A stretch of 46,031 nucleotides of DNA from Deltaproteobacteria bacterium. Its GTDB lineage: Bacteria; SZUA-79; Acidulodesulfobacterales; Acidulodesulfobacteraceae. The DNA is taken from the NCBI GenBank assembly GCA_023381755.1, contig JAMCUF010000013.1:1-46031 (forward strand), read 5' to 3'. Every line of letters starts with the position of its first letter. Positions within the stretch are counted from its first letter, which is position 1. Below are positions 39,984-46,031 of this stretch, in pieces. A program made the translations under genes and the position numbers. The notes under the pieces are model-generated. The model was not told the origin of the DNA. It did no database searches and saw only the letters and a program-made list of their open reading frames with translations.

Positions 39984-40373
39984 ATGAAAAAGGGTTTTAC
40001 AGTTATTTTTATTATTCTTGTTGTTGTTTTAGGCTATATCGTCGTTCATGCCATTACCTCTCCGGTCAAGTTATCGGCCGCACAGCTTGGGGCAGAATTG
40101 ATCCAATCCAATAAAGCGGGCATTGATTGTTTTGCATGCCATATTATAGACGGAAAGGGCGGCACTATAGGGCCTGACCTCTCAAAAGAAGCTCTGCTTA
40201 AGCACTCTATCAAATGGCTCGAGGTTCAAATACAGGAACCGTCAAAGCATTTTAAACCGGCTTCCATGGTTAAAATAAACGGCAAAACATATATGGCTAT
40301 CATGCCAGACCACAAAATGCTTTCCAAAAAAGAGCTTTTTGAGCTCGCCTCCTATTTGGACGGGCTTCGCTGA
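39984..40373 (+). CDS. Small c-type cytochrome, membrane-anchored or secreted
   Basis: N-terminal signal/TM, GIDCFACHIIDGKGGTIGPDLS heme c motif. Confidence 0.9.
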   Translation: MKKGFTVIFIILVVVLGYIVVHAITSPVKLSAAQLGAELIQSNKAGIDCFACHIIDGKGGTIGPDLSKEALLKHSIKWLEVQIQEPSKHFKPASMVKINGKTYMAIMPDHKMLSKKELFELASYLDGLR

Positions 40374-40410
40374 GCCCTGCGCTTTCTTAAAGTAAATATC
40401 TTGCATTTTT

Positions 40411-40478
40411 GAGGGGGAAGTTCGCGTGAAGAGGGTTTGTTTTTTATTGCAACCCCTTCGCCGCCCCCAAATTTTTTT
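40411..40478 (+). terminator. Compound rho-independent terminator
   Basis: GGGGG(40413-40417)/CCCCC(40464-40468) and GAAG-a-GGGTT/AACCC-CTTC stems followed by AAATTTTTTTAT. Confidence 0.75.
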
Positions 40479-40484
40479 ATAATA

Positions 40485-40509
40485 ATACTTGACTAATTTA
40501 GTAAAGTAT
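40485..40509 (+). promoter_or_regulatory. IscR type-1-like (Rrf2 family) operator overlapping a -35 TTGACT
   Basis: ATACTTGACTAATTTAGTAAAGTAT; 24/25 match to the E. coli IscR type 1 consensus ATASYYGACTRWWWYAGTCRRSTAT as I recall it. Confidence 0.7.
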
Positions 40510-40598
40510 GTTTTACTTAACGTATATTGGGCTGGGAATGAAATGCGAAATGTATTTTAAGTTAATTTTGCATGCATATTTTAGATTTGGAGGCAAAA

Positions 40599-41795
40599 TT
40601 GAAGATAATAAATTTTGACCATTTTGCGGCGACAAGTATGAGACAGGAAGTTAAAGAGGCCATGGATCCTTTTTTTATCAACGAATACGGTAATCCACAG
40701 AGTATTCACGCGCTTAGCGACGAGCCGAGAGAGGCTCTCGCCAGGGCAAGGCTTCAGGCGGCGGACCTTTTAAACGCTACAAGCAACGAGGTCATATTTA
40801 CTTCAAGCGGCTCGGAATCCAATAATCTTGCAATCAAGGGCACGGCTTTTGCAAGGATGGATAAAGGGAAGCATATTATAGTTTCTAAAATAGAACATTT
40901 TAGCGTTTTAAACGCCGTTAAGTCTTTAACCAAGCTTGGTTTTGAGGTTAGCGAGGTTTCCGTTGACAAATACGGCTTAGTTGATCCGCAGGACGTTAAA
41001 AACGCCTTAAGAAAGGATACGATTCTTGTCAGTATAACGCACGCGTCGAATGAAATCGGCACCATTCAAGACATCAAAGAAATTTCCAGAATAGTTCACG
41101 AGAACTCTGGAGCATACATGCATGCCGATGCAAATACATCTTGCGGGTTTATCGAAACCGACGTTAAGGAGTTGGGCGCGGATATGCTTTCCGCCGCACC
41201 GCACAGATTTTACGGCCCTAAAGGGACGGGGCTTTTTTACCTTAAAAAGGGTGTGCGGGTGATGCCTTTAATTGACGGCGGCATTCAGGAGTTTGGAAGG
41301 AGGGCGGGCACCGAAAATATTCCCGCCATCGTAGGCGCGGGCGTTGCGTGTGAGCTGGCAAAAAAGGAATTGAAGGACAGGACGGCGCATTTGCTTCCTA
41401 TCCAAAAAGAGATTATAAGCGGGGTATTAAGCGGGCTTGACGAGGTGTATTTAAACGGGCATCCCGAAAAAAGACTGCCTAATAACATCAATTTTGTGGT
41501 TAAGTATATCGAGGGCGAATCCATGCTTATGTGGTTAAACAACAACGGGATTATGGTGGCAAGCGGTTCTGCCTGCACATCCAAGATTTTAAAATCGTCC
41601 CATGTTTTAAGCGCGATAGGGGTTGACCCGGCGCTTGCTCAGGGCTCCTTGCTTATCTCTTTAGGGCAGGATAACTCATTGGAAGACGCTGCATTTTTTA
41701 TCAAGGAGCTTCCGGGGGTAGTTAATAAATTAAGGCAGATGTCTCCTCTTTATGAAGGGATTAAAAAGGAAAATAAAGCACAAAAAGATAAATAA
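40599..41795 (+). CDS. NifS/IscS-family cysteine desulfurase homologue lacking PLP lysine (TTG start)
   Basis: Class V aminotransferase fold; retains SGSACTS catalytic-Cys loop and EH(F)SVL His; has SAAPHRFYGPKG instead of SxxHKxxGPKG. SD GGAGG 40589-40593 favours TTG 40599. Confidence 0.9.
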   Translation: MKIINFDHFAATSMRQEVKEAMDPFFINEYGNPQSIHALSDEPREALARARLQAADLLNATSNEVIFTSSGSESNNLAIKGTAFARMDKGKHIIVSKIEHFSVLNAVKSLTKLGFEVSEVSVDKYGLVDPQDVKNALRKDTILVSITHASNEIGTIQDIKEISRIVHENSGAYMHADANTSCGFIETDVKELGADMLSAAPHRFYGPKGTGLFYLKKGVRVMPLIDGGIQEFGRRAGTENIPAIVGAGVACELAKKELKDRTAHLLPIQKEIISGVLSGLDEVYLNGHPEKRLPNNINFVVKYIEGESMLMWLNNNGIMVASGSACTSKILKSSHVLSAIGVDPALAQGSLLISLGQDNSLEDAAFFIKELPGVVNKLRQMSPLYEGIKKENKAQKDK

Positions 41796-41833
41796 AATAT
41801 AGATAAAGATAATATAAAATATGGAGGTACGCT

Positions 41834-42274
41834 ATGCCGATATATTCGGAAAAAGTCATGGATCACTTTCAGAATCCAAGGAATGTGGGAGAGATTGAAA
41901 ACGCCGATGGCGTGGGAGAACTTGGCAATCCTACCTGCGGCGATATAATGAAGATTTATATCAAAGTTAAAGACGATAAAATCGAAGATGTAAAGTTCAA
42001 GACTTTTGGTTGCGGCGCTGCGATTGCAACGAGTTCTATGGTGACCGAGCTTATTAAAGGAAAGACGCTGGAGGAAGCCGAAAAGATTTCCAATGAGACC
42101 GTTGCGGAGGCTTTAGACGGCCTTCCCCCCGTTAAAATGCATTGTTCCAATCTTGCGGCGGATGCGCTTCACCTTGCCATAGAAGATTACAGGGCGAGAA
42201 AAGAAGGCAAGGGCCCGATAGGCAGGGTGGAAACGCCTGAGCATGATGAAAGCGACATTCTTGAACATACTTGA
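41834..42274 (+). CDS. iscU: IscU/NifU N-terminal-type Fe-S scaffold protein
   Basis: YSEKVMDHFQNPRNVG, GNPTCGDIMKIYIKV, FKTFGCGAAIATSSMVTELIKGKTLEEA, PPVKMHCSNLAADAL; all three ligand Cys and the Asp retained. Confidence 0.95.
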   Translation: MPIYSEKVMDHFQNPRNVGEIENADGVGELGNPTCGDIMKIYIKVKDDKIEDVKFKTFGCGAAIATSSMVTELIKGKTLEEAEKISNETVAEALDGLPPVKMHCSNLAADALHLAIEDYRARKEGKGPIGRVETPEHDESDILEHT

Positions 42275-42360
42275 TACGCCCCTTAACTTTTTGTCCCTAC
42301 TTTTTTAAGGAAGGAGGCTTCAAGGCGGAGCGGTTTCGCAGTTTAGGGGGGCTTTAAATT

Positions 42361-42585
42361 ATGAAGCACGATTACGAACTTGACACATTCGGCTTGTTCT
42401 GCCCTGTTCCCGTTATGAAGGTAATAGAGGAGCTTAAAAACATCCCCGAGGGCTCCGTATTAAAAGTAATAGCCTCTGACGGGGGCATTATCGAGGATTT
42501 AAAAAGCTACTGCAAAAAAACAAATCATGATTTTTTGTCCTATGAAATTAATCTTCCGGAATATATAGTCTATGTAAAAAAATAG
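42361..42585 (+). CDS. tusA: TusA/SirA-like sulfur carrier
   Basis: 74 aa; DTFGLFCPVPVMKVIEELKNIPEGSVLKVIASD. Confidence 0.92.
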   Translation: MKHDYELDTFGLFCPVPVMKVIEELKNIPEGSVLKVIASDGGIIEDLKSYCKKTNHDFLSYEINLPEYIVYVKK

Positions 42586-42601
42586 CAAAATGAAAAAAAT
42601 A

Positions 42602-42629
42602 TTGACATTAAAAAAATAGGTATTATAAT
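42602..42629 (+). promoter_or_regulatory. Consensus sigma-70 promoter
   Basis: TTGACA(42602-42607)-16 bp-TATAAT(42624-42629); second TATAAT at 42635-42640. Confidence 0.85.
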
Positions 42630-42772
42630 CAGATTATAATATACAAAGAAATAAAAATATTTAAAATATTCAAGGAGGCGAAAAGGAAGAAGATAAAATT
42701 TACAGTTTGTTGCATGGCAGTTTCGTTTTTTTATTAATTTTTAATTTTAACTTTACTAAAGAGAGGAAAGTT

Positions 42773-44182
42773 ATGAAAAAAAAACAGGTATTAACATTAA
42801 TTGCTTTATTTATTTTAGCCGTTTCATTTGCCATGTCGCCGAAAAAGGCAAGCGCGATTCCGTCGTTTGCGCAAAAATACCATTTTTCATGTGCGGTTTG
42901 CCATACGGTATTTCCGAACTTAAACCCGTTTGGCAGGGAATTTTGGAGAAATGGCTTCAGGCTTCCCGGAACGAACGGCACTCCCTCCGACGCAACGCAG
43001 ATAACCGAAGGCTTGAGTCTCCCAAACCCATGGCCGATTCCTATTATGATTGAGCCTATTATCGGTTATCAGCATTACACGAACGAGAATGTGCCCGCGG
43101 TTAACGGCACCCCGGCAGATGCGTTTAGCGCCGGTGCGGACGTGGTGGCCGGCGGCGCATTTAAACTTTATACCCCGCTTGCAAATTCATTGTCGTTTTA
43201 TGTTCATTACGGGGCAACCCCGCTTAAGGCAAAACAGATATTTGCATCCATTAACGGCTTAGGAAACGGTTTTGGGGTTCCGTCGCACTTGCTTAACCTG
43301 AAATTAGGCCAGGTTACAACCGCAAGTCCTTATTTTTACAGGCAGATGCCGTTCTATATCTTAGGCGGCCCCTTAGGCAACGGGCAGGGGTTAACTGTAG
43401 GCTACGACGCCGAATCGGCAGCGTTAATCCATAGCAGAAATGCAGGGTTTGCCATTTACGGAACGCCCGGCTATCATTTGTGGTATAAAATAACGCTAAC
43501 AAATGATAACGGCAGTTATATTGGCAGCAACCCAAACGGCGCAAGCAATGCGATGGAATATTCATATCAGTTGAAAGAATATGCCCAGATCCCGATGGGG
43601 CAGCTTGAATTTGGATATTACGGTGCGACAATTGCTCAGCCTGTTACGTCTGCCGGATATTCCTGGTCCGACCGCGTAGCGGTTAACGGCGTCGATGTGG
43701 ACATTGCAAATGACATTTATGAGCTTGGTTTGACGTATATGGTTCAGGGCGATAACCATCCATACGGAAATCCATCGCAGCCGCCCGCTAACTTTTATAA
43801 TGCCGGCGGCACCGTAATTGGCGACACACACTCATCCAACGGATATTCAACCTTTGAAGTTTACGGAAGATATTTATTTCCGCAGATTGGAAACGGTTTG
43901 ATGCTATCAGCCGATTATGCCCAGTATTCATGGACGCATAAAGATTTGCAGGAAGCATATAACGGGGCGGGGCAGACACCTGCCGCATGTTCCGATGCGG
44001 GGCTTTATGAGTCAGGTTCTTATGTATCCAGCAACGGTTGCATAAGCGAAGGCATAAAGGATGCGTTTGCAATCGAGGCCGAATACAACTTGGCGTACAA
44101 TGCCCATCTGTATCTTGCATATTTATTAACCAATAAAGCCCAGGACAATACGCTTGGAACGGGTCTTGATTTTGCATTCTAA
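42773..44182 (+). CDS. Fused N-terminal heme c / outer-membrane beta-barrel protein, Cyc2-like candidate
   Basis: 470 aa; signal peptide, AIPSFAQKYHFSCAVCHTVFPNLNPFGREFWRNGFRLPG, then alternating amphipathic strands and C-terminal aromatic ...NTLGTGLDFAF. Confidence 0.7.
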   Translation: MKKKQVLTLIALFILAVSFAMSPKKASAIPSFAQKYHFSCAVCHTVFPNLNPFGREFWRNGFRLPGTNGTPSDATQITEGLSLPNPWPIPIMIEPIIGYQHYTNENVPAVNGTPADAFSAGADVVAGGAFKLYTPLANSLSFYVHYGATPLKAKQIFASINGLGNGFGVPSHLLNLKLGQVTTASPYFYRQMPFYILGGPLGNGQGLTVGYDAESAALIHSRNAGFAIYGTPGYHLWYKITLTNDNGSYIGSNPNGASNAMEYSYQLKEYAQIPMGQLEFGYYGATIAQPVTSAGYSWSDRVAVNGVDVDIANDIYELGLTYMVQGDNHPYGNPSQPPANFYNAGGTVIGDTHSSNGYSTFEVYGRYLFPQIGNGLMLSADYAQYSWTHKDLQEAYNGAGQTPAACSDAGLYESGSYVSSNGCISEGIKDAFAIEAEYNLAYNAHLYLAYLLTNKAQDNTLGTGLDFAF

Positions 44183-44215
44183 TCCGGCTGCCTCAGGCAG
44201 TTATAAGATTTAAAA

Positions 44216-44247
44216 TTAAAGCGGGGGGATTAATCCCCCCGCTTTAA
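44216..44247. terminator. Perfect-palindrome terminator
   Basis: TTAAAGCGGGGGGATTAATCCCCCCGCTTTAA followed by TTTTGCCGTTTTT. Confidence 0.9.
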
Positions 44248-44318
44248 TTTTGCCGTTTTTATTAATCGTATTAATTATGTTAATTATAGTATTTATTATG
44301 GTTTATTTTTTTTAGCTT

Positions 44319-44594
44319 ATGAAAAAGATCGCAGTGATACTTACGAGAAGGTATTCCGAGGGGATTCGAATGGCTGCCGGGTTTAGCCTTTTGGACGACA
44401 AGGTCGATATTTACCTGTTGGATAAAGATTTCGATGCCGCGGCCATTCCGCTTATAGAACAATATCTTGAGATGATAAAGCCGGTCGCCGGCATTGGGCT
44501 ATATTCCAATTTTCAAAAAGAAGGGTTTAATTTTATATCCAGCGCTTATTTGGGAAAAAAGTTTTTGGAATACGATTATGTGATTCCGTACTAA
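44319..44594 (+). CDS. DsrE/DsrF-like small protein without cysteine
   Basis: 91 aa; MKKIAVILTRRYSEGIRMAAGFSLLDDKVDIYLLDKDFDAAA; no Cys residues. Confidence 0.55.
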   Translation: MKKIAVILTRRYSEGIRMAAGFSLLDDKVDIYLLDKDFDAAAIPLIEQYLEMIKPVAGIGLYSNFQKEGFNFISSAYLGKKFLEYDYVIPY

Positions 44595-44627
44595 CCGGTT
44601 TATTTTAGCTTATTTTACTTATTATTT

Positions 44628-44807
44628 ATGAAAATTTTATATCTGATAAAGGAACGGGGCAGTTTGACAAATACCTTAAAAGAGATTATAGATGCGCAGG
44701 TTTTGGACGGAAACGAGGTTTTAGTCATAAATTTTTACGAGGAAAATGCAAATTACGATATTCTGATTGACGATATATTCGACTATGATGAAGTTGTGTG
44801 TTTTTAA
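44628..44807 (+). CDS. 59-aa DsrH/TusB-like ORF with penultimate Cys
   Basis: Read directly: MKILYLIKERGSLTNTLKEIIDAQVLDGNEVLVINFYEENANYDILIDDIFDYDEVVCF*; not in the ORF track. Confidence 0.6.
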   Translation: MKILYLIKERGSLTNTLKEIIDAQVLDGNEVLVINFYEENANYDILIDDIFDYDEVVCF

Positions 44808-44823
44808 AGGAGGTAAAAGTATT

Positions 44824-45594
44824 ATGGATTACGGTTTAAAAAACAGGCTTTCGAGAATCATTAAACCAAAGGATAACAGGACGGTTATGCTTGCAATAGA
44901 CCACGGCTATTTTATGGGCCCTACAAGCGGCCTTGAAGATATAAAAAGTTCTATCGTACCGCTTTTGCCCTATGCAGATTCGCTTATGCTTACCAGAGGC
45001 ATTTTAAGAAGTCAGGTCGATGCGGCTATCGATATTCCCATTGTTTTAAGGGTTAGCGGTGGGACAAGCATATTAAAGGACGACCTTTCCGACGAGGATA
45101 TTGCCGTTTCCATGGAAGACGCCATCAGGCTTAACGCAAGCGCCGTGGCTTTGTCGATATTTATCGGTTCTAAAAACGAAAGGCAGGGAGTAATAAATTT
45201 AGCAAGGCTGGTTGATAAAGGGAACAGGTACGGCATTCCGGTTCTGGCGGTTACGGCCGTAGGAAGGGAAATGACAAGGGATGCCCGTTACCTGTCATTA
45301 GCCGTGAGAATTGCGGCGGAGATGGGGGCAAGTATCGTGAAGACTTATTATTGCGATGATTTTGAAAGGGTGGTAGATACCTGCCCCGTGCCGGTAATTG
45401 TGGCAGGGGGGAAAAAAACCGGGGAAAAACAGGCCTTAGAACTTGCTTATAATGCCGTGAAAAACGGGGCGGCGGGTGTCGATATGGGTAGGAATATATT
45501 CCAGTCCGGCAAACCTATAAATATGATTATGGCGGTAAGGGCGGTAGTTCATGACGGGTTGACCGCAGAAGAGGCATACGGTACCAAATTGTGA
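44824..45594 (+). CDS. lsrF: LsrF/DhnA-type class I aldolase
   Basis: MDYGLKNRLSRIIKPKDNRTVMLAIDHGYFMGPTSGLEDIKSSIVPLLPYADSLMLTRG...RIAAEMGASIVKTYYCDDFERVV...VIVAGGKKTGEKQALE...GAAGVDMGRNIFQS; SD AAAGGAGG upstream of ATG 44824. Confidence 0.88.
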   Translation: MDYGLKNRLSRIIKPKDNRTVMLAIDHGYFMGPTSGLEDIKSSIVPLLPYADSLMLTRGILRSQVDAAIDIPIVLRVSGGTSILKDDLSDEDIAVSMEDAIRLNASAVALSIFIGSKNERQGVINLARLVDKGNRYGIPVLAVTAVGREMTRDARYLSLAVRIAAEMGASIVKTYYCDDFERVVDTCPVPVIVAGGKKTGEKQALELAYNAVKNGAAGVDMGRNIFQSGKPINMIMAVRAVVHDGLTAEEAYGTKL

Positions 45595-45682
45595 AATAGG
45601 ATTTTATTAAACCGCAAACTACCTGCCAGGCAATTAAATAATAAATAATTAAAAAATATTAAAAAATTAGGGATAGATTTTC

Positions 45683-45712
45683 TTGACATACACGATGCTG
45701 TTGTAGTAACAT
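45683..45712 (+). promoter_or_regulatory. Sigma-70-like promoter upstream of the LysM protein
   Basis: TTGACA(45683-45688) with weak -10 TAACAT(45707-45712), 18-bp spacer. Confidence 0.45.
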
Positions 45713-45821
45713 ACATAAAAAAATAATATAGCCGGGTTTAGTAAAAACAATAAAAATAAAAGAAAGAATAAAATAAATAGATGAGTTATTAAAATTACCT
45801 GTAAGAGGAGGTAAGGATCAA

Positions 45822-46031
45822 ATGAGGAAAGGAAATTCTTCCTTGCGCGTAAGGTTTCTTTTATTTATTTCATCTCTTTCAATGCTTTTTACCTGGTTTT
45901 TGCCTTTAAATGCTTATTCCTTCCATGTTCACGTAATCGTCAGTTCCGGGCAGACGCTCTCCCAGATCGCGGATACCCACAGTACCACGGTTGCATCCAT
46001 AATGTCCTTAAACGGGCTTCATAACTATACT
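45822..46031 (+). CDS. LysM-domain secreted protein (truncated by window end)
   Basis: MRKGNSSLRVRFLLFISSLSMLFTWFLPLNAYSFHVHVIVSSGQTLSQIADTHSTTVASIMSLNGLHNYT; signal peptide plus LysM; SD AGGAGG. Confidence 0.8.
   Translation, partial: MRKGNSSLRVRFLLFISSLSMLFTWFLPLNAYSFHVHVIVSSGQTLSQIADTHSTTVASIMSLNGLHNYT

Noticed and set aside
40411-40478. Riboswitch upstream of the NifS-like gene
   Set aside because: Two nested stems followed by a T-run fit a terminator for the upstream cytochrome gene, and the IscR-like promoter lies downstream of it.
43050-44177. Several antisense/overlapping ORFs within the heme-porin gene
   Set aside because: Composition-driven shadow ORFs; the plus frame has signal peptide, heme motif, promoter and terminator.

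Overview
AT-rich chromosomal window, apparently from a deltaproteobacterium-like (Desulfobacterota / SAR324 / Acidulodesulfobacterales-type) genome; the taxon is an inference. Most of it is densely packed housekeeping operons: hrcA-grpE-dnaK (minus strand), ResB/CcsA cytochrome c maturation, a polyamine cluster (speE, agmatinase, pyruvoyl arginine decarboxylase), mreBCD/PBP2/RodA rod-shape genes, pgpA-cinA-recA-pilT-recX-alaS, infC-rpmI-rplT-ihf-merR, surE-pcm-rpoS-like sigma factor, glycosyltransferases, apt, and a sulfur/Fe-S cluster (NifS-like, IscU, TusA, heme-porin, DsrE-like, LsrF-like aldolase). I found no CRISPR array, transposase, phage module or tRNA. Main points of interest: (1) the NifS/IscS homologue has Arg where the PLP Schiff-base Lys should be, plus other active-site losses, beside an intact IscU and downstream of a near-perfect IscR type-1-like operator; (2) a Cyc2-like fused heme c/outer-membrane barrel protein behind a perfect consensus promoter; (3) dnaK carries three in-frame stops in two short patches with the frame otherwise conserved; (4) infC appears to start at ATA; (5) a TusB/DsrH-like 59-aa ORF absent from the ORF track; (6) a dispersed GC-rich hairpin family and repeated short direct duplications in 5' leaders.
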